From Bos javanicus (lineage: Eukaryota > Chordata > Mammalia > Artiodactyla > Bovidae), in the NCBI RefSeq assembly GCF_032452875.1, contig NC_083868.1, forward strand, positions 97,184,537-97,248,536: a stretch of DNA of 64,000 nucleotides. Reading direction: 5' to 3'. The position numbers and the translations under genes are program-made. A model generated the notes under the pieces. That model was not told where the DNA came from. It worked only from the letters and a program-made list of their open reading frames with translations, and made no database searches. How positions within the stretch are numbered: position 1 is the stretch's first letter; every line of letters starts with the position of its first letter. This document shows, one piece after another, positions 20,201 to 32,200 of this stretch.

Positions 20201-23200
20201 AGCCCCAACATGAAAATGACTCTAGGTTTTTCTGGATTATTGTGTATTTGAACCCAAAATTTGGACTTAGGGTTTATTCAGGTCTGTAGATAAGTTCAGA
20301 GGTTCGTTTTAAACCTAAGAACTCTAAGCAAGAGGATCCATTAGGAGCTATCAGGGGCAGAGGAGAAAGGGAATATTTAATTAGGAAAAGTCTTAGGCTG
20401 ATCACTTAGTTGAGAAAATAAATTTAGCTGCAAAGTTTAGGAGCAAATTAGCAAAGATGGTGGTGGTCAGGCTCTCTCGCTCCATAGTCTTGCTCTCGCC
20501 CCACGTTTTGTAAATATAGTTGTGTAACAGCTGAGATCACTTATAGCACAGTGTATGTGCTATGTACATAGCACATGTACCCCCCGATGTACCCCCTTGA
20601 CCACGGGCCACTTTTGTTCTGTAAACCTATATAAGCTCCACCTGAAAAGCCCTTGTGGCAGCATTATGGCTATGTCCGTTGGGTCAACCACAAGCGAATA
20701 CAGCATGTCTGCTGTTATGGCTGCTGTGCCGGTCAGGAAAGAAGAAATGTGTCTGCAGTTCTTCTGGCTCCTTGTATCTTCTTCCAGCTTCCCTGCTCAC
20801 TCCTTGCCTACCCTGGCTTCAGCAAACAGTGAGATACAGCAAGGCAGCCTTTATAATAATGGAGGTTGAGGCAATATGGTATTGCATAAAAAGAGTATGG
20901 GCATTGCAGACTGATGCAGTTTTTGTTTGAATTCCATTTTCTTTACTGTAGCTAGCCTTGAGTGAGAGGCATAATCTCCTTGAGCCTCAGGAAACTATAA
21001 AATGAAAATGAGACCACCTGCTTAATAAGTTATGAGGATTAGACAAAGGATCTAGAATTTTGTGGGACACGTTATATACTCAGTAAATGATAGTAACTAA
21101 TACATACTGAATAATTATGTGCTAAGTATTTGTTAAATGCTTTACATGGATTATCTCCATTCAACAGATGGAAAAATTGATGTTTTAAATTGGCTAAATA
21201 ACTTTCCTAAACTCACATACCTAGTTGGTACTCTTGACTTTAGAGTTGTGCCCTTAAACACTGAGATTTTTTCCCATTAAACCTAATGTTCTTTCTCAAA
21301 TCTGCATAATTGCACTCCACCCTGAAAAAAAACAGACCTGGTTTAGTCATCTCTCTGATCCATTTTTCTAGAGTGCAGATCCCAGTATACTGACTGTCTA
21401 GTTGTTATATGGCTTAGTATTCTGAAATTACTGTGGAGTAGAATCAGGATTGTTGGAAACTCGTCTGTCAGTTCAGTAGAAATTCAGACTGGAACATAGT
21501 GGTTTTAATGTTTTTCACCTTTCTCTGAGGCAAGGGAAACAGGGAAGAATATCTAGATCTTGAACATAAAGATAATGTGATATTTTAAATACCATTTTGT
21601 TCTCCACCTATTTTCTAAGCTGGCTGTGTTAATAAAAAAAGTTACTCGAGATTTGTAGTTGAAGATAATATCTCACGACGAGCACTAACTCTAATTCTTA
21701 CAAGATCATAGAATTGCTTCCCTTAAAATGTAATCAAATCAATATTTATTGAACTACCTAAATAGTTTAATACCTTTCAGCTTTTTTTTTTTTTCCCACC
21801 CCTGTGAATCCTTTTCACCTTCCTTGCTCCAGAGGAACAAAATGAGAGCAATGTGCTGTATCTTTAACTTGTTTTTAAAGAGTCTCTCATCCATGAGTAT
21901 GGCACTGAATGGTAATGAAAAATTGTGCTGACAATAGAAAAAATAAGTTATTCATTTTTAATTTCAGTTTGATTTTAGAGTTTTGTTATGGAATTAGAGC
22001 AACATATACAGATGACCTAACCAAAAAGATATATTGTTGTGGTTCTAAAGCACTTAATGCTGGTCTGTACTTCCCTGCAACTAGGGGTCAAAAGCCTATA
22101 TTGATTTTGTGACAGGAATCTGCAGCAGGTGTAGCAGTCTATTGTTGGCGAATTGAGACATGAATGCAGGAAGGTAAAAAACACAAGGAAACGTGCTTTC
22201 TTGGAATTTTAATAAAGACATTCATAGCTTTGTGATAAAGGTATCCTGACTCAGAAGCTCATACTATAGGATTTTGTCTCTTTTTCTCCATTAGCTCTTT
22301 GAAAACTCTGGTTTGATCTTGAGATTGAGGGTGCTGTTTGAGAGTCCCCATGGGCATGACATGACTTTGGGCTGTGATTGCAGAGGACTGGTGTAGTCCA
22401 GTGTACCATTCGGACAAATAAAGGATTTTTCTCTTTTATTAGAACTCTTGATTGTTTCACATTTATCAGTTTATGAAGTTTGGGTTCAGAGTTTTTATTT
22501 TACTAATAAATAGTCACAGTAATGAGCACTTATAAGAATTTTTTTTTAGTAAGAATAATTTTATTTTGTGTTGAAACAATTGCACCTGACATTTAAAAAA
22601 AAATGAGTGGTTACTTAGTAATTTTCTTAAAAAAATGGCTTTATAATTTTATGTGGTTATTACTATAATGAAGCTAAGTTTTTTCAGACATTTAGAAAAA
22701 ATACAAATGAGAATCAGGTAAAAAGCACTTCTAATCTAGCTACCTATCAGTAGTCTTTTAATGTTTTCCTGAATATTGTTTAAAATATTTTAATATAGAT
22801 GGTATCTTACTCTGTACACTATTAAGTGACCTTTTTCCACCTAAATGTATTTGGAAACTGTTTTGTTGATAGTTGTTATCTGCTCTGTTTAATATAGTAG
22901 CTGCTAGCTGCATGTGGCTATTTTATATTTAAATTAAAATTCAGTAAAATTAAAAACTTGGTTCCTTGGTTGCACTAGTCTCCTTGTAAGTGCTTAGTAG
23001 ATAGGGTTAGTGGCTACTGTATTGGACGGCACTGATCTGTTATACATTACTGTTTGTAATACATGCAGGGTATCAGTTCAGTTCAGTTGCTCAGTCGTGT
23101 CCAGCTCTGTGTGGCCCCATGAATTGCACCACGCCAGGCCTCCCTGTCCGTCACCAACTCCCGGAGTTCACTCAGACTCATGTCCATCGAGTCGGTGATG

Positions 23201-26200
23201 CCATCCAGCCATCTCATCCTCTGTCATCCCCTTCTCCTCCTGCCCCCAATCCCTCTCAGCATCAGAGTCTTTTCCAATGAGTCAACTCGTCACGTGAGGT
23301 GGCCAGAGTACTGGAGTTTCAGCTTTAGCATCAGTCCTTCCAAAGAAATCCCAGGGCTGATCTCCTTTAGGATGGACTGGTTGGATCTCCTTGCAGTCCA
23401 AGGGACTCTAAAGAGTCTTCTCCAACACCACAATTAAAAGCATCAATTCTTTGGTGCTCAGCCTTCTTCACAGTCCAACTCTCAAATCCATCATGACCAC
23501 TGGAAAAACCATAGCCTTGACTAGACGGACCTTTGTTGGCAAAGTAATGTCTCTGCTTTTCAATATGCTATCCAGGGTATACATATTCTTTTTATACCCA
23601 AATCGCGAATTCTAAATAAAAAGTTTTATCCAAAATGGGTATTCCATTTTATCCAAAATGGGTATTCCAATTTACATTGTTATTAACAGTATATGAGTGA
23701 ATCTGTTTCTCCAGTAGTAGTAGGATTCTTTTAAATGTTTATCCATTGGAAGGTTGAAAAAGTGTTGTGTTTTAATTTGTAAGTTTTGACTACTAATGAG
23801 ATTGAAGATATTTTCAGATGCTTACTTAGCCCCTTTTCCTTTTGTGAATTGCCTCTACTGGGTAACTTTAACCTGTACAGATTAGTGAATCCTAGTGACT
23901 TAGAAGCAGCAGCAGCAGTGATGTATAACTAGGAGAAAACTGTTAATAAGTGTGAGGATATTGAATATTAAAGGAGTGAAATTTTAAATTTCTAATACTT
24001 TATGGTTACTTTTACTTTTTAAAATTTCTAATACAGCTTTTGTAATACTTAATGGTTAAGATTATGGTTTGACATTGGTTCAATTGACTTATCACAGGTA
24101 ATTCAGCAGGCACTGCATCGCCCTTCCAGCTCAGCTGCTCAGTATCTACAGCAGATGTACGCCGCGCAGCAGCAGCACTTAATGCTGCACACAGCGGCTC
24201 TCCAGCAGCAGCACTTAAGCAGTTCCCAGCTTCAGAGCCTTGCTGCTGTTCAGGTGAGACTGAAACGAATTAAGAACTTACAAGGCCAAAGTTGACATTG
24301 CCTGCAGACAATTACTGAAAATAAATACACTGGGTATTATTGCAGAGTTTTCAGATATCTTGTGTTGTTTTTTTTTTTTTAAGAAAATATAGTAGGCTGC
24401 CAAATAAAAGTTAGTTTAAAAAAAAGAATGTTTAATGTGTTACTCTGTTGCTGAGTTTTGTCCCTCTCCTTTTTATCTACATTGCAGAAATGCTGTACCA
24501 GTCTTGTGTGTATAGAATTCTAGGGATGACAGTGAATAGTTAAGGTTACATAAATCTTATTTACATTTTAACCAAAAAAGGTTTTTTAAAATTACGTAAG
24601 TAATTTATACTCATTAAAAAAAAAAAAAACAGTATAAAATCGTTCATAAGAGGTATAGAGGTGTTCCTTTTCCACACCCACTGGTATTTTCTACTCTTCA
24701 GAGGCGGCCACTGTTTATGCACCCCTCTAGAAATGTTCTCTATAAAAATGTGTATGTATACTTTTCTAAAATCCAGTCATATGATTCTTATTGCTATCAG
24801 GAAGATTTTATGATTAAATGTTTGTTTTTAAACAGATCTTCGTTATTATTGCATTGTTTATTTAAATAAAACTCTAATGTGAGATTTAAATCTAGTAACC
24901 AGAGTAGGATCTCAAGTTGACTGAACCTGAAAAAGGTTTATTTCTGTTAAACACATCCCAGCGATTACTTCTTCTCATTAGTGTAGTTTAAAATAACATC
25001 TTGTTCATGATAGTTAGGAACTGAAACCCAGTGGCATTTGATATAGCTCCAATTTATTTTTCATAACATTGGATTGGTAATTTCACTTCAAAGATGAGAT
25101 CTATAGAGTAAAGCTGACAATGGGTGCAGCTCTTAAACTGAGTTGAGCCTTTGGGTCTTCTGATTTCACCGTGCAGTGTTTTCTCTTTTTCTTAATTTTT
25201 TTGATCAAAACTTAATCCATGTTGACTGTAAAATGACTGTAAAATAGATGTTTTGACTTTTATTGTGATTTTTGTGGTATCCAGGTACAAGAAAGTTTTA
25301 AACTTCAGACTTCTTATAGACATAAAGATCTTATTATTTTAGGCAAGCTTGTCCAGTGGAAGACCACCTACGTCCCCCACAGGAAGTGTCACACAACAGT
25401 CAAGTATGTCTCAGACATCTGTAAGTGCTCTAATTTTTTTCCTGATTTTAAAATTTTAGATTATTGCTTTCCAGAAATTAACTGTTAAAATCTACAAAGC
25501 TGTTACTGTTTATCTGTTGGGTACTGTTTGTAACAAGTGGCTAGAAACAGGAATGGTAAATTTCGAGAATTTGGAACTAATGTCAAACTTCTGAAAATCT
25601 GAGTCATAAAAATATTTTTGTATTATTTCTTATACATGTTTTCCCCTTGATTGTGTTCAGGTCTTCTATGATTGTGAATGGTTGCAGTTTTCAATGTGCA
25701 TTGAGAGCATGAAATATATAATATAGGGAAGTTAAGTCATGCATTTACTGTGACAAGTACTGGAGAATGTCATGTCCTTGGTAGACATCTAAGTGTTTCT
25801 AGCTTTTTCTGTGCAGTTTACATTTTAGAAATTTTACTTCCCAGCTTATGCTTACTTGAGTTATCTGGGTCAGATTTACAAGTATTCATTCAAGATAGTG
25901 TAATTTATTTTGAGAAGAGAATAAAAGGTGATTTGCTATATTGCACATATTTACTGGGAAATTGTGCAAAGTATTCCAGTTAAAAAGAAATTTATAGGTG
26001 TGGTAATACTTGTTTACCCTTTTATTTTGATGTAATTTCAAATTGTAAGAATAATAAAAATTTCTGTATACTTTCTACTCAGATTCATCAATTGTTAGCA
26101 TTTTGGCTCACTGCTTTATCATTCAGTCTTTCTGTCTACATATATACAGTTACCTTTTTCTGAACCATTTGTGGATAAGTTAAGACATGTTCCTTTACTC

Positions 26201-29200
26201 CTAAATACTTTGATATGTACTTCCTAGGAACAAAGTCATTCTTTTATGACTACATGTGGCTACATGAAACAGGTAAAATCAGGAAAATTAACATTGATAC
26301 ACTGTTGTTCATATTCATATTTCATCAGTTCTTCCAGATTTCTCAGCCTCATCCTTATAGACCTTATGGACCAGATAATTCTTTCTTATGGGGGGGCTAT
26401 CCTGTGCTTTGTAAGATGTTTAACAGCATCCCTAGCTTAGATATCAGTAGGCTGTGCCCTTCTCCTTTCCCCAGTGTGACAACCAAAAATGTCTGCATGC
26501 ACTGCTAGATGTTTTCTGAGGGGCCAAATTGCCCCTTGTTGAGAACCATTGAGTTAAACTAATAATGTCCTTCCTAGCTATTTTTTTCTGATCCAGGATG
26601 GTAATACTTTGATAAAATAGACTCCAATGGAATATAGTTTATAGATTGCTGAGGAATTAAAGTTGAACTTGTGCTATATTTCTTCAGCTAAGGGTGTGGT
26701 CTTTACTAAGTACATGTATAATGAGCACATAGTTATTTGTGGGCTATTGATCTTTTTAATGAAAAAATTCTGTTTTAGCATGGAAGTATCTTAGAACATG
26801 AATAAAATTACTTACAAGAAAAATTACTTGTGACTTGAAAATGTTAGACTGAATAAAATGACAAATTTAAGTAATGTATTTAGCCCTAAGCAGTAATGCT
26901 GTATAGTTGTGGTTATTGATGTCACATAATATCTTTGGCTTCCCTGGTAGTGCAGCTTGTAAAGAATCCACCTGCAATGCAGGAGACCCCGGTTTGATTC
27001 CTGGGTCAGGAAGATTTCCTGGAGAAGGGATAGGCTACCCACTCCAGTATTCTTGGGCTTCCCTGGTTGCTTAGCTGGCAAAGAATCCACCTGCAGTGTG
27101 GGAGACCTGGGTTCAATCCCTCGGTTGGGAGGATCCCCTGGAGGAGGGCATGGCAACCCACTCCATTATTCTTGCCTGGAGAAACCCCATGGACGGAGGA
27201 GCCTGGCAAGCTACAGTCCAAGGGGTCACAAAAAGCCGGACACAACTGAACGACTAAGCATAGCACAGCATGTATTCTGGATTATTTTCCCTTCACATTA
27301 TTAAAAGGTATCCTTTAAAACTATTTTTGTTCCATTATGATTTTGTGTATGTGACTTTTAGAATCATAGTTCTGGTGATTGTGCTTATTTTTTATGAAAT
27401 TGTTACTACTACTTGTCATAAATCAGGGCCAGAATCTCTGGATAACTGGTGAGAGGAAAAGAAGTAGAGAGAATGGATGCCTAGAAAAACAAGAGAATAA
27501 TACATTGCATTTGTTTTGTGTTCTTTCCCAGCTGAGCAGTAGCTCAAGTGAGTTGACTGGCAGTCCAAATTATGATACCCAGGGTAGCTTAGTAATTTTT
27601 AAGAGGGGCAGAGCATAATAGCAGAAATCCCTGGATAGTGATAATAATGAATTGTCTATTGGCAGTCTGCTAGTTTTCAGAATTTTGGTGGTTTTGAGAT
27701 AGGTGCCTGATAACAATGAACACCAAGAGGGAAGGGTCAATCCTCTCGTACCTAAAAGGGCTACAAGGTAGGTTGTCAAGTCACCTGCCAAATAGGTTGG
27801 GATTTAGAGTAGCAGTGAAATGCCAGAGGGGAAATGGAATATTATATTTTAAAAAATGAGGTAAAAAGTCCAGTCTACCGCATGGGGAAACTATGTGTGT
27901 GGAGAAGATCATTGTTAATTGATTGTATAGTGGGTGCCAGCATCCTTTTCTTTCCTGTAATTAGAACAGAAAGGCTAATTCTATACTCTTAACCAGTAGT
28001 GAGAGTGGTTTGTATGAGTGTTTGATTGATTGGCTCTAAAATTAGTTGGGACTGAATATTTAGGTTGGATGTCTTTTTACTTGTATTAAATGCAATGTAA
28101 TTAAAAACTTCTGTGAAAAAAGCATCAACAATGTTAAACAATAGAGTGGTTGAAATATATTTGCACCATGTATGTCACATAGCTTGTGTTTGTGAAATAC
28201 CAAGGGCTGTATTACATTAGTAAGATAAATAATGTGAATTCACAAATGACCTGAATTGGTAATTTTCAAAAGATAGACTACTTCTGGCTTTTAAGCACAT
28301 GAAAATATGTTTACTTTACTGGTAATAAAGAAGTGAATGTAAAAACATCAATGTTTTATTTTCACTTGTCAGATTAGAAAACGGGGGAAAAATTGAGACA
28401 ATAACTGTTGACAGGTATGGTACACTCATACACTATTGGTGGAAATGTAATTGGTACGACTTTTCTAGAAGGTTATTTGGCAGAGTGTATGAAAATTTGA
28501 ACCGCATGCCCTTTCACATAGGAGTCTAATTTTTAGTGAAATGATGTCATTGGCTAAATATGAGAAATAATTATGACATAGATAATTCCGCAAATATGCA
28601 TGGTTTGTAATGGTAGAAAATTATAAACAATACATATGTTCTTTAATTGAGGATTAGTTAAGTGATAGTTAATTCAAACACTGCAGCTACTTTAGAATGC
28701 TATACATGTGTATATTGAGACAGATTTTCATTAGTTAGTAAGTGAAAATAAGAACATATAGTATTAGTTCATTTAGCTTGCTTAATCAGAGAAGGCAATG
28801 GCACCCCACGCCAGTACTCTTGCCTGGAAAATCCCACGGATGGAGGAGCCTGGTAGGCTGCAGTCCATGGGGTCGCTAAGAGTCAGACACGACTGAGCGA
28901 CTTCACTTTCACTTTTCCCTTTCATGCATTGGAGAAGGAAATGGCAACCTACTCCAGTGTTCTTGCCTGGAGAATCCCAGGGAGGGGGAGCCTGGTGGGC
29001 TGCCGTCTGTGGGGTCGCACAGAGTCAGACACGACTGAAGCGACTTAGCAGTAGCAGCAGCAGCTTATTTAATAGGTTATTCTGTATTTTAGTTCTAAAA
29101 CTTTTTGTTCTTTTTCTTTTGCTGAGAGTTTATTTTTCATTTGTTTCGAGTTGGGTCATACTTGCTTGTTCAAAGCATTTTTATGACTGCTGCTTTAAAA

Positions 29201-32200
29201 TCTTTGTCAGATAATTAAAATATTTTCCATCTTGGTGTTGGTGTCTATTACCTTTTTCATTCAGCTTGAGGTCTTTCTGGTTTTTGGTACAATGAGTGAT
29301 TTTTGATTGAAACTTGGACATATTGAGTATTATGAGATTGTGGATCTTACTTTTGTTTTGGCTGGCTTCCAAAGGGGAACACGTGCCACCTCCTCACTGC
29401 CACTTAAGGGTAGAAGTAAGTTCAGGTTCCGAGTTTGGTTTCCATTGATACCTGAGGGATGCTCCCTGCAATTGCTGAGTCAATGTGAGTTCTGGCTCCT
29501 CACTATGCCTCTACTGATGTTTCTCTGGCTAGGAGGGAAAGGAGTGCCCAGTTATTGCTCCCTGTGCGGTCTCCACTGATGCTTCAGGGTTGGGGTGGGT
29601 TGTTGTTTGTGGTCTGTTATTGCTTGGCTGATATGAAGGTCTTGGCTCTCTATGTGGCCTTTTCTGACACTAACCCATTGGATGGGATCGGGGGTACCTC
29701 ATTACAGCCTGGTGAGGGGAGAGGCCTAGGTCTTTGCTAGTGTGGATGTGGCCACAGTGTTTCTGTGGTGTTTGGCTGGAGTAGAGCAATTATTGTCTAA
29801 AAGTTTTCTGTGTTGCTAGGCTGTTCCTTTTCTGATCCTCAGCTAGAAAGAGCAGCTCATTGGAGCTTTTTCTTTTTTTTGTCTGTACCCATTGCTGTTT
29901 CTGGGTTACTAATTTGTTCAGCTTTATGTTTGGATTATATGAAATTAAAAAAAATCCAGGGAGCACACAACCGCATGGTTCACTGAGTCCTGGAGTCTAC
30001 TTTTCTCCACCTTTTAGGACTTTCTTATGTTTATTTTCTATGCACTGATGGGGTTTTTAGTTATACTTAGGAGTAAAGTATGTGTCTATTCCACTTTCCT
30101 GGAAACAGAATTCCTACCACTTATTTTTTAAAACTTATATCTGTCTGGTTATGTAGGAAGAAAATCTGTAATACGCAATAAACTGTTAATCAGTGGTTAC
30201 CTTTGAGAAAGTAGGTTGAAAAGTTTCATTTTGTCTTAAAAAAAAAAACATGAATGCTCTCTTGTTGTCTTACAGACAACACAAATGTATACATGAAAGT
30301 GACATCCCGTTTCAGTAGTCCCTTTTGCCCTGACAAAGTTTTGTGTGAAGCTTATCACCTTATTACTGTGCATTTCTGTACATAAATGTAAGTAGATAGG
30401 CCTGTGGTTAATTTTGTTTTAGTGTAAGAGAAGTGCCATCATTCTGTCTCTTTCTAAGTCTTTGGGCATTTTCAGCTGGAAAGGATTACGTGGCTGGAAA
30501 TTGCAGTCGTAAGTCTCTAAATGATTCAAGGGCTCTTTGTGTCTCATTCCCTTTGTTGTTTTTTGGCCTTAGAATCTACATTAATCCCGGATGTTTTGAC
30601 TTGAATTCACTGTACTGTTCTATTAAAAAGGAAAAACCTTATTTTTTTTTTTTTTATAACTTTCTAGCTCTGATGCCAGACAGGATGAGCCTTTTTTTTT
30701 TGGCTGCACCATGTAGAATCGTAATTTTGTGACCAGGGAGCATACTTGTGCCCCTTGACTTGGGAGCACAAAGTCTTAACCACTGGACCACCAGGTGGTT
30801 TTGAGATTTTGAAGCCCAGTTAGTTTTAATGACTTTATTCATTCATAATTCACTCATTTATTCAACAAATATTTATTGAGCATTTAAATACTCCTCTAGT
30901 ACTGGGACACAGCTGACAAAATCTGTATGGAACTAGGGGTATATTGATAGTAAGTAATATGTCAGTTGGTGGTAAGCTCTGTAGAGAAAAATAAAGCAAT
31001 GAAGAGGAATGGGATGAAGGAATTTCCTATTTTAATTAGGGTGGTCAGGGAAAGCATTGCTAATAAAAATGGCATGTGAAGGAGGGTGAGGGAGGCAAAG
31101 ATGCTTAAGAAACAGAAAGGAGGATGGTGTGGCAGGTGTGGAATGAAAGTGAGAGTATGTTTAGAGAGAACTTGAGAGAGGAAATTATCTAATCACAAGA
31201 AGATTATTAAACCCTTGGGTTTTACTCAGCATGAGTTGGGAAGCTGCTGGAAAGTTATTTTATTTGGGATGTGACGTGATCTCATATAGGCTTTAACAGC
31301 TACAATGTTGAGTAGGTTCTAGGGGGGCAATGATAGAAGTAGGGAGACTGGTTAAATGGTTCCTGTAATCTGAGAGAGATATATTGGGGGCTGGACCATC
31401 ATGGTGACAGTAGATGTGGTAAAAAGCGGTAAGCAAGATTCTGAATATTTGTTCCACCAATATTTTATTATAGAAATTTGGATGTTTGGAAAATAGCTAA
31501 TAGTAGGTGCTGAGGGATTGACTAAAAGATGTGAGGAAAGGTAAACAGTCATGGATAAACTGTAGTATTTTGGCCTGAGTGCCTGGAACGATCTGCCAAA
31601 GAAGTTGTTGGAAAAGGAAATCAGGAGTTCGGTTTTAGACATGATGTGTGTTAGACACCCACCCATACATGTTGAGTAGACATTGGCTATATGAGTTTGG
31701 AGTTCATATAGCCAAATGGCTATTGGCAGGACTGGTGACGTCTTGTACATCTCATTGACATTTCCAGTCACCGGGGTACCTGATGACTTTACTACCCATT
31801 GTGGAGTATTATGAGCGAGTTTGGTAGAATGGAGGACATGAGGGACCTAGCTTCTAGTCTTAATTTTGTGACTAACTGGTGGCATGATTTAGGGCAAGTG
31901 ATTAACCTCCTTACACCCCACTTTTCTTTCATGTAAAATTAAGTTGTCTAATTAGATGGTTTTTAGTCTTTTCATCTATATATTCCTGGGTTTAGATCAA
32001 GAAGTTTCAGGAGATGAACCAGAATGTGCACTGAATTCTGTCCCTCCCAAATTGGTATGTTGACGTTTTGAACCCACATGTGACTATCTTAGAAACAGGG
32101 CTATTAACGAGGTGTGTTAGTTGCTTAGTCATGTCTGACTCTTTTGCAACCCCATGGACTATAGCCCGCCAGGCTCCTCTGTCTATGGAATTCTCCAGGC

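Larger units (their letters stand above)
19920..24097 (+). other. PHC3: PHC3 intron 2
   Basis: 4178 bases. It holds a candidate LTR (20380-20870), MIR remnants (20880-21300), a MER20 fragment (22885-23037), a BovB fragment (23074-23572) and a 23-base tandem duplication (23624-23669). The rest is AT-rich sequence with nothing recognised. The acceptor is ATCACAG at 24091-24097. Confidence 0.85.
17227..24101 (+). other. Upstream ORF overlapping PHC3 start, out of frame
   Basis: Two in-frame upstream ATGs (17227, weak context; 17236, context GTGATGG with G at -3 and +4) open a frame different from PHC3. After splicing of exons 1 and 2 it stays open through all of exon 2 (Pro-rich and Arg-rich translation) and stops at TAA 24099-24101, just inside exon 3. 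The spliced ORF is 68 codons (65 from the second ATG). It matters only if transcripts start upstream of 17227, and no homology suggests that the peptide itself is functional. Confidence 0.45.

Noticed and set aside
26938..27270. tRNA genes in the Bov-tA elements
   Set aside because: The tRNA-like halves are degenerate SINE heads with SINE bodies attached. They lack a foldable intact tRNA.
29307..29740. Series of + strand open frames in intron 4
   Set aside because: They fall in diverged L1-like sequence, with no splice sites in a consistent frame with PHC3.
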